Notes: generated by a model not told the origin, from the sequence alone. A DNA stretch of 64,000 nucleotides from Lentisphaeria bacterium (GCA_017450705.1 JAFSTC010000058.1:21819-85818), one strand, 5' to 3'; numbered from the stretch's first letter, positions 36,268 to 45,875 are shown. Translations and numbers: made by a program.

Positions 36268-36963
36268 ATGTTCGATCTCAAAAAAATAGAAGACCTTCTC
36301 CGGGAGGGGAAAGGCCCCGGCCTGCTTCAGGAGGCTTTCACCCACCGCAGTTACGCCGTGGAGCACGCCCTGGCCTACGACAACCAGCGTCTGGAGTTCC
36401 TCGGAGACGCGGTCATCGAGACGATCCTGAGCGAACACCTTTTCACCCTTTATCCGGAGTCCCCCGAAGGGGCTCTCACGCAGATGCGTTCCGCTCTGGT
36501 CTGCGAATCGGCGCTGGCCCGGCTGGCCCGGCGTCTGGAACTGGGACCTCATCTTCGCATCGGCAACGGCGAAGCGGAGATCGGCGGCGCGTTCCGGGAG
36601 TCCACGCTGGCGGATCTCTTCGAGGCTGTCATCGGCGCGCTCTTTCTCGGTGCGGGGTTCGACGTCTGCCGGGAGCTTCTTCTGGAGCTCTTCACCGGGG
36701 AATTCCCCTGTCCTCAAAAACTCCTGATCGAACTCAATCCCAAAGGCAAATTGCAGGAGCTTTCGCAGCATTACTGGAACCGGACCCCCTCCTACCGGGT
36801 GCTCTTCAAAACGGGTCCTCAGCACGATCCGGAGTACGCCGTCGAAGTGACGCTCCGGCAGTGGGCCGCCTACGGCAGCGGCAAAAACCGCAAGACCGCC
36901 GAGGGCGAAGCCGCAAGAAGTCTTTACGAACACCTTGAAAAATCGGGGGTGAAGATGTTATGA
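36268..36963 (+). CDS. rnc: Ribonuclease III
   Basis: A 231-residue double-strand-specific endoribonuclease used in rRNA and mRNA processing. Catalytic signature NQRLEFLGDAVIE (around residue 40) and the second acidic site ADLFEAVIGALFLGAG (key word DLFEAVIGA, around 115) are intact. A C-terminal dsRNA-binding domain spans about 155-225 (GKLQELSQHYW, GSGKNRKTAEGEAA). AGAGGT lies before the ATG. It overlaps the downstream alcohol dehydrogenase gene by four bases. Confidence 0.95.
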   Translation: MFDLKKIEDLLREGKGPGLLQEAFTHRSYAVEHALAYDNQRLEFLGDAVIETILSEHLFTLYPESPEGALTQMRSALVCESALARLARRLELGPHLRIGNGEAEIGGAFRESTLADLFEAVIGALFLGAGFDVCRELLLELFTGEFPCPQKLLIELNPKGKLQELSQHYWNRTPSYRVLFKTGPQHDPEYAVEVTLRQWAAYGSGKNRKTAEGEAARSLYEHLEKSGVKML

Positions 36964-38060
36964 AATTCGAAATGGATCTTCCCGCAGACATCGCCTTCGG
37001 CCGGGGCGTCCGGCGCCGCCTCGGCGGTCTGCTGCCCGCGGGACCGGTGCTCTTCGTGTGCGGCAGACACGCCGCGCGGCGCATCGAAGAGGAGACCGCC
37101 GAACTCGCCCGGGAAAGAAAGGTTTTCATCGCGCCCGCCTTCAGCGGGGAACCGACCCTGGGCGAAGTCGACGAGCTGCTGACCTTTTCCCGCGAGAAAA
37201 AAATCTCCTCCGTCGTCGGCTGGGGCGGCGGCAGCGCCATGGACGGCGCCAAGGCCGTGGCGGCGCTTCTGCATGAGACCGGTTCCGTCGCGGATCATTT
37301 TTACGGCCGCCGCACGGCGGAACAAAAAAAAGTCTTCCTCGCCGAAGTGCCCACCACCGCCGGAACGGGCGCGGAAGTGACGGCCAACGCGGTCCTGACG
37401 GACCCCGCCACGGGAGTCAAGCAGTCCTTGCGCACCCCCGGCATGGCCGCAGACGCGGCATTGGCCGATCCGGAACTGGTGGAGGAGTGTCCCGCCTCCG
37501 TCATGGCCGCCAGCGGCTTCGACGCGCTGACCCAGTCCATCGAGGGCTTCATCTCCCGCAAGGCCACGGCGCTCACCCGCGCGCTGGCCCGTTCGGCGGC
37601 GCGGAATGTCTTCTTCCATCTGGAGGCGGCCTGCGCCCGCGATCCCGCCGCGGTGGACGCCGTGACGCTGGGCAGTCTCAACGCCGGGATCGCCCTGTCG
37701 AAATCGGGCCTCGGCGCGGTGCACGGCATCGGACACCCCGCGGGCAGTCTGCTCAAAGTCCCCCACGGGGTCTGCTGCGCCGTGCTGCTGGTGGAGGTGC
37801 TGAAGTTCAACTGCGGGACCGTCCGGGAAGACCTGGACGAACTGGCTTCGGCTCTGGGAGAAAAGGACGCCTGCGGTCTCATCGACAGGATCGCCTGTCT
37901 GCGGGAGAGACTGGGCCTGCCGGAAAATTTCCGCAAGTACGGACTGGAAGAGAAGCACTTCGACTTCATCATCGCCAACTGCCGTTCGGGCAGCATGAAG
38001 AGCAATCCCCGGGACATGTCCGACGGGGAAGTCGCAGCCTTGCTGGAGAAACTGTCATGA
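36960..38060 (+). CDS. Iron-containing alcohol dehydrogenase family protein
   Basis: A 366-residue group III dehydrogenase, NAD(P)-dependent. Seen: GWGGGSAMDGAKAVA (nucleotide loop), EVPTTAGTGAEVTANAVL, SGFDALTQSIEGFIS and the metal-binding HGIGHPAGSLLKVPHGVCCAV region (key His in HGIGH and VPHG). The aldehyde or alcohol substrate is not predictable. ATG overlaps the rnc stop, and its own stop overlaps the next gene, so the three genes are translationally coupled. Confidence 0.88.
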   Translation: MKFEMDLPADIAFGRGVRRRLGGLLPAGPVLFVCGRHAARRIEEETAELARERKVFIAPAFSGEPTLGEVDELLTFSREKKISSVVGWGGGSAMDGAKAVAALLHETGSVADHFYGRRTAEQKKVFLAEVPTTAGTGAEVTANAVLTDPATGVKQSLRTPGMAADAALADPELVEECPASVMAASGFDALTQSIEGFISRKATALTRALARSAARNVFFHLEAACARDPAAVDAVTLGSLNAGIALSKSGLGAVHGIGHPAGSLLKVPHGVCCAVLLVEVLKFNCGTVREDLDELASALGEKDACGLIDRIACLRERLGLPENFRKYGLEEKHFDFIIANCRSGSMKSNPRDMSDGEVAALLEKLS

Positions 38061-38986
38061 AAATCATCGCTGCGGCCGGATTCAATCCGGCAAGACAGAA
38101 GGTCATCGCCTTCAAAAGCATCACGAGGGGGGGCGTCAACCGGGCCGTCTCCATGGAGGAATTCGCTTCCGGCAAGGGCATCAACTTCTGCCGGGCGGCG
38201 GCGTGTTCGGGACGGGCGAAAACACGCCTCATCCAGTTCTGCGGCGGCGTCAACGGGGATTTCGTCGAAGCCGGTCTCAGGAAGGAGGGCATGGACTTCA
38301 TCTCCGTGCGGACCCAAGCCCCCACCCGCTGCTGCGACACATGCATCGACCTTGCCGACGGCAGTACCACGGAATTGATCGAGCCCTCCCATCCCGCCGA
38401 CGCGGAGGAGACGGCAAAATTCGTCGAAGCCTTTTCGGAAACGCTGAAACAGGCCTCCGCCGCGGCGCTGTGCGGTACGCTCCCCACGGGGACGGATAAA
38501 ACCCTCTACGCGAAACTCGCCCGTCTCGCGGCGGCGGCGGGCGTGCCCCTGCTGGTGGACGCCTGGCGCGACGTGGACGACATCTTTTCCTCGGGGGCCG
38601 AGATCATGCTCAAGATCAACCGCGAGGAGCTGGCCGCGCTGACGCAGAAACCGGGCGTCGAAGCGGGCCTCAAGTTCATAGCGGAGCGCTGGGGGATCCG
38701 CAAGGCGGCGATCACCGACGGTCCCGGACGGGCCTACGCCTCCGACGGGAAGCGCGTCGCCTGTTACGATTTGCCGAAACTCGAGCAAGTGGTCAACCCC
38801 ATCGGCTGCGGCGACACGGCCAGCGCCGTGTGGTGTTCCGAAATGCTGGCGGGGGAGGATGTTTTCACGGCCTTCCGGCGCGCCCTGGGCGCGGCCAGCG
38901 CCAACTGTCTCACGAGTCTGTGCGGCAGTTTCGACCCCGCATCCGCCGCCCGTCTGGCGGAGGAGACACGAATCAACCGGTTATGA
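38057..38986 (+). CDS. PfkB-family sugar kinase (1-phosphofructokinase/tagatose-6-phosphate kinase-like)
   Basis: A 309-residue ribokinase-fold kinase. Family signature 1 is present as FASGKGINFCRAA and the anion-hole/catalytic motif as NPIGCGDTAS; the usual leading Asp of DxxGxGD is Asn here, but the catalytic Asp of GCGD is kept. The GGVNRAV opening and overall length resemble LacC/FruK. It probably phosphorylates a hexose phosphate; the substrate is uncertain. Start overlaps the dehydrogenase stop (ATGA). The pair could handle one sugar alcohol or hexose, which is inference. Confidence 0.82.
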   Translation: MKIIAAAGFNPARQKVIAFKSITRGGVNRAVSMEEFASGKGINFCRAAACSGRAKTRLIQFCGGVNGDFVEAGLRKEGMDFISVRTQAPTRCCDTCIDLADGSTTELIEPSHPADAEETAKFVEAFSETLKQASAAALCGTLPTGTDKTLYAKLARLAAAAGVPLLVDAWRDVDDIFSSGAEIMLKINREELAALTQKPGVEAGLKFIAERWGIRKAAITDGPGRAYASDGKRVACYDLPKLEQVVNPIGCGDTASAVWCSEMLAGEDVFTAFRRALGAASANCLTSLCGSFDPASAARLAEETRINRL

Positions 38987-38997
38987 GGAGAGAAAAA

Positions 38998-39369
38998 ATG
39001 AAATTCAGGATGGTCCACAACAATTTCAACGTGCGCGATCTGGAAAAAAGCCTCAAGTTCTACGCCGACGCCTTCGACATGAAGGAGGTCCGCCGGATCG
39101 ACGCCAAAGACGGGAGCTTCATCATCGTCTATCTGGAGGACGGGAACAGCGCTCACCAGCTGGAGCTCACCTGGATGCGCGACATGGACCGCCCCTACGA
39201 TCTGGGCGACAACGAGTTCCACCTGGCCTTCCGCGTGGACGATTTCGCAGGGGCCCACGCCCGTCACGAGCAGATGGGGTGCATCTGCTGCGAAAACAAG
39301 GCTATGGGCATCTACTTCGTGACCGACCCCGACGGCTACTGGCTGGAGGTGCTGCCCGAGAAGCGGTGA
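38998..39369 (+). CDS. VOC-family protein (glyoxalase I-like)
   Basis: A 123-residue vicinal-oxygen-chelate protein. It has the N-terminal NVRDLEKSLKFYADAFDM motif, HQLELTW, FHLAFRVDD and a C-terminal FVTDPDGYWLEVL. The His and Glu residues at positions expected for metal binding (H in FHLAF, E in QLELT and WLEVL) are kept, so lactoylglutathione-lyase-like activity is plausible. GAGGAGAG lies before the ATG, 11 bases after the sugar kinase gene. Detoxification of methylglyoxal from triose phosphates would fit the neighbours, but this is inference. Confidence 0.85.
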   Translation: MKFRMVHNNFNVRDLEKSLKFYADAFDMKEVRRIDAKDGSFIIVYLEDGNSAHQLELTWMRDMDRPYDLGDNEFHLAFRVDDFAGAHARHEQMGCICCENKAMGIYFVTDPDGYWLEVLPEKR

Positions 39370-39394
39370 ACGGAAAAAACGGAGGAGCGCTGAA

Positions 39395-40729
39395 ATGATA
39401 ACGGAAAAAGAAAATTCCCCCGGTTACAAAACGGATCTTGCGACGCTGACGATCCAGGAGGCGGGCACGGCCCGGGAAAAACAGCTGGACGAAACGCATT
39501 ATGTCCTCGGACGGGGAAGCGATTGCGGGATCCTGCTCGCCGACGACAACGTCTCGCGGCACCACGCGAAACTCGAATTCGACGGTTCCGCCTGGATCAT
39601 AACCGATCTCGACAGCACCGACGGCACCTTCGTCAACGGCACGCCCGTATCGACCCTCGCCCTGAAACACATGGACGTCATCCAGCTGGGAAGCGCCGTC
39701 CTCATCATCAGCGCCCCCCATCGCCCGGGAGAGGCCAAAGCGTGGAATGACGAGGAGACGCCGGGGAACGCCGGCTTCGATTTCGAATCCCTGCAGCGGA
39801 TCATCCGCCGGTTGGAGGAGAACATTTCAAAAGTCTTCAAGGGGAAACCCGAGATCGTCCGCAACCTGATCGTCTGTCTGATGGCGGACGGCCATCTGCT
39901 CCTCGAAGACGTCCCCGGCGTGGGAAAAAGCCTTCTGGCGCAGACGCTGGCCAAAAGCGTCCAGGGACGGTACAAGCGGATCCAGTTCACCCCCGACATG
40001 CTGCCGTCGGACATCACCGGCATGAACATCTACGACGACGTCAAAAAGGACTTCCGTTTTCTACCCGGCCCCATCTTCGGCAACGTCATCCTTGCGGACG
40101 AGATCAACCGCACCACGCCCCGGACCCAATCCAGTCTGCTGGAATGCATGTCCGAATCCGCCGTCACCATCGACGGCAGGCGGCACGTTCTTCCCAAACC
40201 CTTCTTCGTCATCGCCACGCAGAATCCGGGGGACTATCAGGGCACTTATCCCCTGCCGGAACCCCAGCTCGACCGCTTTCTCATGCGTCTGAGCATCGGC
40301 TATCCCTCCCCCGAAACCGAAAAGGAGATCCTCGACAGCCAGATGACGGGGAGCGTGCTGAGCCGTATTTCCTACGTGGTCCGCAGCAACGACGTACTGC
40401 GCTGTCAGGCGCTGGTGCGCCAGGTGACGGTCTCCGACGCCATCAAGGAGTACATCATCGCCATCGCCGACGCCACGCGGCGCCACGAGGCGCTGGTCAA
40501 CGGGATCAGTCCCCGGGCGACGCTGGCCCTGATGCGCGCCTGTCAGAGCCTTGCCGCCTACAGCGGCCGAAATTACGTCACCCCGCAGGATGTGCACAGC
40601 ATGCTCGGCCCCGTGTTCGGTCACCGTCTCAGCCTGAGACTGAAAGCCCGGGCCCAGATGCAGAGCGTGGAAAAACTTCTGGGAAAGATCGCAGGATCCA
40701 TCAAACTCAAAAACGAGGACAGGCTCTGA
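39395..40729 (+). CDS. FHA domain fused to a MoxR-type AAA+ ATPase
   Basis: A 444-residue protein. Residues about 30-105 form a forkhead-associated domain (YVLGRGSDCGI, NVSRHHAKLEF, DSTDGTFVNG), which binds phosphothreonine. Residues about 125-440 are a MoxR ATPase: Walker A in VPGVGKSLL, Walker B VILADEINR, sensor IATQNP and LDRFLMRL. MoxR proteins act as chaperones for partner complexes, typically with DUF58 proteins, as in the next gene. MoxR proteins are usually single-domain, so the FHA fusion is unusual and hints at Ser/Thr-phosphorylation control. The stop overlaps the DUF58 start by one base (TGATG). Confidence 0.9.
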   Translation: MITEKENSPGYKTDLATLTIQEAGTAREKQLDETHYVLGRGSDCGILLADDNVSRHHAKLEFDGSAWIITDLDSTDGTFVNGTPVSTLALKHMDVIQLGSAVLIISAPHRPGEAKAWNDEETPGNAGFDFESLQRIIRRLEENISKVFKGKPEIVRNLIVCLMADGHLLLEDVPGVGKSLLAQTLAKSVQGRYKRIQFTPDMLPSDITGMNIYDDVKKDFRFLPGPIFGNVILADEINRTTPRTQSSLLECMSESAVTIDGRRHVLPKPFFVIATQNPGDYQGTYPLPEPQLDRFLMRLSIGYPSPETEKEILDSQMTGSVLSRISYVVRSNDVLRCQALVRQVTVSDAIKEYIIAIADATRRHEALVNGISPRATLALMRACQSLAAYSGRNYVTPQDVHSMLGPVFGHRLSLRLKARAQMQSVEKLLGKIAGSIKLKNEDRL

Positions 40730-41979
40730 TGGGAGTCATCGCGCTCCCCACGCGTCGGGGACTGCTTCTTCTCCTCACGGCCGCCGCGGCGACGGCAGTG
40801 GCCTGGGTTAACTCGGGGCTGATCACCGCCATGACGGCGGCTCTGCTCTGCGCCGTGGTCCTGTCGGGCTTCCTCATGGCGCAGCTCTTCTCCTTTGCCG
40901 GACTGCGTCCCGAGCGCTCCTTCGCCGGGGACGGGAGCTGCGGGGAGCCGCTGTACGTCAATATCGCCGTCCGGAACACGCTGCCGCTCTTCCGGCAAAG
41001 CTGCGTTCTGCTCGAAAACTATCCATTCTGCCTGTCGGAGCAGAGCGCCTTCGTCATCCCGCCCCTGGCGCCCGGGGAGACCTTTTCCGCAACGTGTCAT
41101 GTCAAGGCCGAGAAAAGGGGCGTGTTCTGCCTCGAAAAGATCTGGCTCGCCTCGGGGGATCCCCTGGGGCTCTTCCGCAAAAAAAAGCGTTTCCGTCTGC
41201 CGGCGCAGGTGGAGATCCATCCCCGGATCATGCCGCTTGCCTCCCTTGCCGCCGCCGACAAAAGCGGCGGACTCGCCGACGCCGAAGGCAGGAAACAGGG
41301 CCGCGCCGGCAGCGGAGCGGAGTTTTTCGGCGTCCGCCCCTACCGCATCGGCGACGAAGTGCGGCACATCCACTGGAAGGCCACCGCCGCCAAGGGGCGG
41401 CTGATGGTCAAGGAGTTCGAAGCCTCGGCGGTGGATCAGGTCGTGATCCTGCTGGATACGGACAAAAGGTTCGCAAGTGCCGAGCCCGGCAGCAACAATT
41501 TCGAATTTCTCATCTCCTGCGCCTCCTCCATAACGGAACATCTGGCCAAAAGATACTGCCACCTTCGGTTTGCCGCCGCGGACGGGAACGGCGATCTGCA
41601 CCACCTGACGGGAGACGCTTCGTCCGTGAAAAAGAAGATCGGGCAGGTCCTGCTGAATCTGCAGACATCGGAACTGGATTACGCTCTCGTCCTGGAGGCC
41701 GTTGCGGAGACCGTCCCGCCCCGCAGCATCGTCTACTTTCTGAGCATGTCCGCAAAGGCGGTGCCGGACTTCATCGGCATCCTCGAGGAACAGGACTGCA
41801 CCTGTTTCTGGATCTATGCGCCGCCGGAGAACTTCCCCGTCACCGAACCGGACAAACCCCGGATCGTCGACAGAAAAAAGGCAAGAGCCGCCCTGCCCGG
41901 GCACTGCATGCCCGATATCGCCGATTTCACCACGGGGCCGGAAATTCTGGAAAGCGGGAGTCGTCATGAAAAACTCTGA
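40729..41979 (+). CDS. DUF58-domain membrane protein
   Basis: A 416-residue protein with two N-terminal membrane helices (residues about 9-60), a beta-rich domain, and the DUF58 signature EFFGVRPYRIGDEVRHIHW (around 200) followed by a von Willebrand A-like tail (QVVILLDTD). It is the standard middle partner in MoxR-DUF58-transglutaminase loci, which are thought to act in envelope assembly; the molecular role is not established. It starts inside the MoxR stop (TGATG) and overlaps the following gene by 14 bases. Confidence 0.87.
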   Translation: MGVIALPTRRGLLLLLTAAAATAVAWVNSGLITAMTAALLCAVVLSGFLMAQLFSFAGLRPERSFAGDGSCGEPLYVNIAVRNTLPLFRQSCVLLENYPFCLSEQSAFVIPPLAPGETFSATCHVKAEKRGVFCLEKIWLASGDPLGLFRKKKRFRLPAQVEIHPRIMPLASLAAADKSGGLADAEGRKQGRAGSGAEFFGVRPYRIGDEVRHIHWKATAAKGRLMVKEFEASAVDQVVILLDTDKRFASAEPGSNNFEFLISCASSITEHLAKRYCHLRFAAADGNGDLHHLTGDASSVKKKIGQVLLNLQTSELDYALVLEAVAETVPPRSIVYFLSMSAKAVPDFIGILEEQDCTCFWIYAPPENFPVTEPDKPRIVDRKKARAALPGHCMPDIADFTTGPEILESGSRHEKL

Positions 41980-44900
41980 CCGGAAAGATCTCCTCCGCCT
42001 TCCGGAAAAAATCGGACAGTTTTTTTCCGCGTCCGGGGAGAAAGAAAAACACGACCGGATCTCGGACACCTCGCACATGCTGAAAAAAGCGCAGGGGAAC
42101 TCCTGTCACTTCCTTTTCGTGCTGCTTTTCGGTCTGGCCGTCGCGTCCGCGCTGTGGCAGCACGGTTCGCCCCTGTTCACGCTGGGCGCGCTTCTTCTGC
42201 TGGCGGTCTCGGCCTTTTTCGTATACATCCCCTACCGGATCACGGATATCCTGCTGCGGCGGATGATCGCGGGGCTGATCTTCTTCGGCAGCTGTTTCTG
42301 GATGGTGTACCGTCTGGGCAAAGGGGTCGTTCCGGATATCGTTTTCATCGAGGGACTGATCCTGTGCGGCTTTTCGTTTTTCATCAACTGCACTGCCAGG
42401 GATTACGCCTACATATTCCTGATCAGCCTGCTGCTCATCATTTACGCCGGCCTCGTTCCCCGCACCCTGCTGCTTTACCTGATCCCGGGCGCGCTGGGCT
42501 GTCTTCTTTTTTCCTTTGCCGCCGGACGCGCGAGGGCTTTTTCCGGCTCGCGGAAGATGGTGTCGGCAGGGAGCCGTTCCCCCCTGCGGCGTTTCGCGCG
42601 CACCTGGCACTTCTATCTGCTGCAGATACTGCTGTGCATCCCCCTGTTTCTCCTTGTTTTCAGCCAGATCCCCCTGCAGGAGACCGGTCAGGAGGGATTG
42701 CTGGAAGTCTCCTTCGCGACCTCCCGGTCCTCCATCATGCCGCCGGATCTGAAAAAATGGCTCCTTCAGGACAGAAGATTCATTCCCGGAAAGCACGCGA
42801 AGTTCCTGTTTTCGGGAGACGATCCGGATGTCCCCGGCGATCAGGGGAAAAAGAAGATGTCCTCGAATCTGCCCGGCTGGGAGGAAGGAAGCGGCGGAGG
42901 TGCTCCGCCGGGAAAAGAACTGATCTTCACCGCCGTCATGCCGGTCAAACTCTATCACCTGGGCACACTTTACGACATCTACGACGGAAAAAAATGGATG
43001 ACATCGCAGGAATTCGCCCAAAGCAGGATCGTTTCCCGCCGCTGGAGCGGCTCGAACCGTCCTTTCGTCATCGAAAGCAGATACGCCATCAAAAAGTGGA
43101 TATCGCCCAATCTGTACGGGCCCTACCGGCCCGTCGACTTCATAAGACAGCTGGATGAAAACATCACGCCGGAAAAGATACAGGCCCGCGCAAAGCACAG
43201 GATCCTGACAAACTCCTTCAGCGGGATCCTGGTACCGGAAAAAGACTATCCCGAACTGCCCTACCGCTATACGGTCCGCAGCCGTCTGCGCGTCCCCGTG
43301 ATCCCTTCGCCCCCCGGGCCGAAGCCCCCCGCCTCCCGGATAACCGCACCCCGCCTCTACGCCTCGGCAGAGGAATATTTTGCCCGGATCACCGAAAAGG
43401 AAAATCTCCGGCGCGAAAAGGAAAGGATCGCCGCCGAAAAACGCGCCGCGGCAAAAAAGGCCGCCGAGGAGAAACGCGCTGCGGCAAGAAAGGCCGCCGA
43501 GGAGAAACGCGCCGCGGCAAAACGGGCCGCAGAAAAACGGGCGGCCATCCTGCGCGCCGCGGCCAAAAGGAAAAATGTCAAGAGCGGCAAGAAACAACCC
43601 GTCCTCAAGCCCGCGGTAAAGAAACCCGCGGTCGTCAAGCCGCCGGTGAAGAAGCCCGAGGTCAAAAAAGCGGTCCTCCGCAAGCCGGTCAAGCCGCCGC
43701 GGACCGTCACGGATCCCGTCTGGAATCTCTCCCTGCCGACCTCGCACTTTCTCCAGCTGCCGGAAAGCCTTTCTCCGCGCATAGCGGAACTGGCGAAGAA
43801 CATCACGAAGAACGTGCATACGCCTTACGAAAAAGCCGTCGCCCTGCGGGATTTTCTGCGCAGCAATTACAAGTACAAGCTGTACGCTTCGCCGGTCCCC
43901 GCCGGCAAGGAGAGCGTGGAGTATTTTCTCTTCGAGCTCAAAGAGGGACATTGCGAATATTTTGCCGCGGCCCTGACGGTGCTGGCCCGCTGCGCCGGTC
44001 TGCCCGCCCGGGTGGCGACGGGATTCTCCCCCGGCAATTACAATGCCCTGACCCGGGAGATCGAAGTTTACGAATACCACGCCCACGCCTGGACTCAAAT
44101 TTTCATCGCCAACACCGGCTGGCTGACCTTCGACGCCGTCCCGCCGGGGGAGATCGTTTCCGAAACGACCCCCGCCGGGATCGGACGCTTCCGCGATCCC
44201 TTCGGCGAGCAATGGCGCGTCATGCCCCCGGAGTTGACAGAACACACGCTGCAGTATGTTCAGAAAAAATTCGAGGCCGAGGCCGACCGGAGAGAGGCCG
44301 AGCGCCTCAGGCGCGAAGAGTACAGACGGCAGAAAGAAGCCCAACTCGACGCGCAAAAGAAACCGGTCCCGCGGAAGGACTTGAAAAAATCCGCCGTCAG
44401 GCCCCGGCGGGTCAAACCCTCCGGAACGAAAGAGCGTATCCGGGAGTTCGTGGAAAGATGCAAAGAAAGGATCAGCGAAGAGATCCGCCGATTGCTGGCC
44501 GTGCCGGAAGCGGGAAATGCCCTCCTCATCTCTTCTATCGCCGTCGTCGCGGTCCTTCTCTTTTTCCGCCGGACGATCAAGCTGCTGAAACATCTCTTTT
44601 ACCGCGAACGGGCGAAAAGACTGCTGGCCCGCGCCCGGCGCATCCGGGAACTCGATCCCGCGCAAAGCGTCCGCTGTCTCTACCGGGCGGTGCGGCTGAT
44701 GCTGATCCTCGCCGGGATGGAGCGCAAAAAGAACATGGAACTGCTCTCATACGCATCGGAAGTACGCAGAAACTATGCCGAGCTCCTGCGGAAAAAACAG
44801 ACCGCCGATCCGTCGCTGTGCGCCGAAAAAGCTCAAAAGACGGAGCGAAACCTTCGCCTGATCTTCGATCTCTTTTATTCCCTCGAATACGGCAGCTGTC

Positions 44901-44995
44901 CCTGTTCTGCCGCAGATGCCGCCAAATGCGCTCTGGCCGCGGAAGAGATCCACGCCGCGTTGAGGGGATCGCTCCCCCATTCCCTGCTGCCTTGA
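41966..44995 (+). CDS. TgpA-like membrane transglutaminase with an Ala/Lys/Glu-rich linker
   Basis: A 1009-residue inner-membrane protein. About seven helices occupy residues 45-235. A periplasmic region follows, then a charged linker at about 470-600 with a threefold EKRAAAKKAAE repeat and a Lys/Pro-rich stretch. The transglutaminase domain follows with C663 (EGHCEYF), H707 (YHAHAW) and D723 (WLTFDAVP). A last membrane helix lies at about 850-868 before a cytoplasmic DUF4129-like tail. The start is ATG 41966, overlapping DUF58. TgpA-like proteins are periplasmic cross-linking or protease-like enzymes. The linker resembles TolA/TonB spacers and is not usual in the family. Confidence 0.85.
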   Translation: MKNSDRKDLLRLPEKIGQFFSASGEKEKHDRISDTSHMLKKAQGNSCHFLFVLLFGLAVASALWQHGSPLFTLGALLLLAVSAFFVYIPYRITDILLRRMIAGLIFFGSCFWMVYRLGKGVVPDIVFIEGLILCGFSFFINCTARDYAYIFLISLLLIIYAGLVPRTLLLYLIPGALGCLLFSFAAGRARAFSGSRKMVSAGSRSPLRRFARTWHFYLLQILLCIPLFLLVFSQIPLQETGQEGLLEVSFATSRSSIMPPDLKKWLLQDRRFIPGKHAKFLFSGDDPDVPGDQGKKKMSSNLPGWEEGSGGGAPPGKELIFTAVMPVKLYHLGTLYDIYDGKKWMTSQEFAQSRIVSRRWSGSNRPFVIESRYAIKKWISPNLYGPYRPVDFIRQLDENITPEKIQARAKHRILTNSFSGILVPEKDYPELPYRYTVRSRLRVPVIPSPPGPKPPASRITAPRLYASAEEYFARITEKENLRREKERIAAEKRAAAKKAAEEKRAAARKAAEEKRAAAKRAAEKRAAILRAAAKRKNVKSGKKQPVLKPAVKKPAVVKPPVKKPEVKKAVLRKPVKPPRTVTDPVWNLSLPTSHFLQLPESLSPRIAELAKNITKNVHTPYEKAVALRDFLRSNYKYKLYASPVPAGKESVEYFLFELKEGHCEYFAAALTVLARCAGLPARVATGFSPGNYNALTREIEVYEYHAHAWTQIFIANTGWLTFDAVPPGEIVSETTPAGIGRFRDPFGEQWRVMPPELTEHTLQYVQKKFEAEADRREAERLRREEYRRQKEAQLDAQKKPVPRKDLKKSAVRPRRVKPSGTKERIREFVERCKERISEEIRRLLAVPEAGNALLISSIAVVAVLLFFRRTIKLLKHLFYRERAKRLLARARRIRELDPAQSVRCLYRAVRLMLILAGMERKKNMELLSYASEVRRNYAELLRKKQTADPSLCAEKAQKTERNLRLIFDLFYSLEYGSCPCSAADAAKCALAAEEIHAALRGSLPHSLLP
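43436..43534 (+). repeat. Three 33-bp in-frame repeats in the transglutaminase linker
   Basis: Three near-identical 33-bp units (43436, 43469, 43502) encode EKRAAAKKAAE, EKRAAARKAAE and EKRAAAKRAAE. They are predicted to form a helical, highly charged rod. Confidence 0.85.
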
Positions 44996-45026
44996 CCGTT
45001 TTCGGTCGGGAAGTCACCCGCCGCGG

Positions 45027-45875
45027 TCAGGAGGGGTTTTCGCGTTCCGGGGGAACGGAACGCTTGGAAAACTGCCTCTGCCACCGGGCGGGAGAGATCC
45101 CGCGGTACTTTTTGAACGCCTTGGAGAAGTGATAACGGTCGGCGAAACCGCAGGACTCCGCCACGTTTTCCATGCTCCAGCCCAGAAGCAGAAACTGCTC
45201 CGAATTGGCCAGCCTCATCTGCAGACAGTACTGCCGGGGAGAAACGCCGACCTCCTCCTTGAAAAGATGGGAGAACCGCGTGGGCGACAGGTGCAGTTCT
45301 TCGGCGATCCGGCCGTTGGAGACCTTTCCCCGGTGCTCCGCGATGAAGCTCAAGGCCTGCTCGATGACCTTCGACCGGACCTTGAACCGCTTTTGAAAGA
45401 ACGTCTCCGGAATGCTCAGGAGAACGCTGGAAATCAGGTTGAAGAGACAGACCTTTTTCCGCTCGTCCGAGACGACGGCCCGGCGCAGCTGCGGCAGGAA
45501 GAGCCCGGCGGGGATCTCCAGAATTTTCCGCTCGGGCGAATCGAAAGGCGCTTTCGTCTCGAACCACGCGTAAAAATGAGGCGTCGGCCTGTGGAGCCGC
45601 CCCGTGTAAACCGTGTTCGGCGGGATGAGGACGATCTTCTCCGGCGTGAGTTCGCAGCAGCGGTCCCCCGACAGGCACGAACACCCCGGTTCGAAACAGT
45701 ACCACATCACCCAGAAATTCTGCATGCAGTTGAGCGTGTTCCAGGAGGAAAGTTTCGGAATGTACCCAGCGTTGAGCAAAACGATCTCCGTCAGCCGGCC
45801 GTTTGCCGAATACAGATTCTGCCAGCGTTTTGCATTTCCGACAAGATTTGACATATTTTCGACCGCCCGTTGCAT
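45027..45875 (-). CDS. AraC-family transcriptional regulator of cassette 3
   Basis: About 282 residues: an N-terminal sensor half (cupin-like, LTPEKIVLIPPNTVYTGR, key word IPPNTVY) and a C-terminal double helix-turn-helix (GRIAEELHLSPTRFSHLFKEEVG, key words IAEELHLSPTRFS and YHFSKAFKKYRGISP). It should control the divergent secreted-protein genes. The start is uncertain: ATG 45875 and ATG 45854 are both possible and neither has a good Shine-Dalgarno site. The longer frame to 45932 is rejected because it crosses the promoter palindrome. Confidence 0.85.
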   Translation of the reverse strand: MQRAVENMSNLVGNAKRWQNLYSANGRLTEIVLLNAGYIPKLSSWNTLNCMQNFWVMWYCFEPGCSCLSGDRCCELTPEKIVLIPPNTVYTGRLHRPTPHFYAWFETKAPFDSPERKILEIPAGLFLPQLRRAVVSDERKKVCLFNLISSVLLSIPETFFQKRFKVRSKVIEQALSFIAEHRGKVSNGRIAEELHLSPTRFSHLFKEEVGVSPRQYCLQMRLANSEQFLLLGWSMENVAESCGFADRYHFSKAFKKYRGISPARWQRQFSKRSVPPERENPS

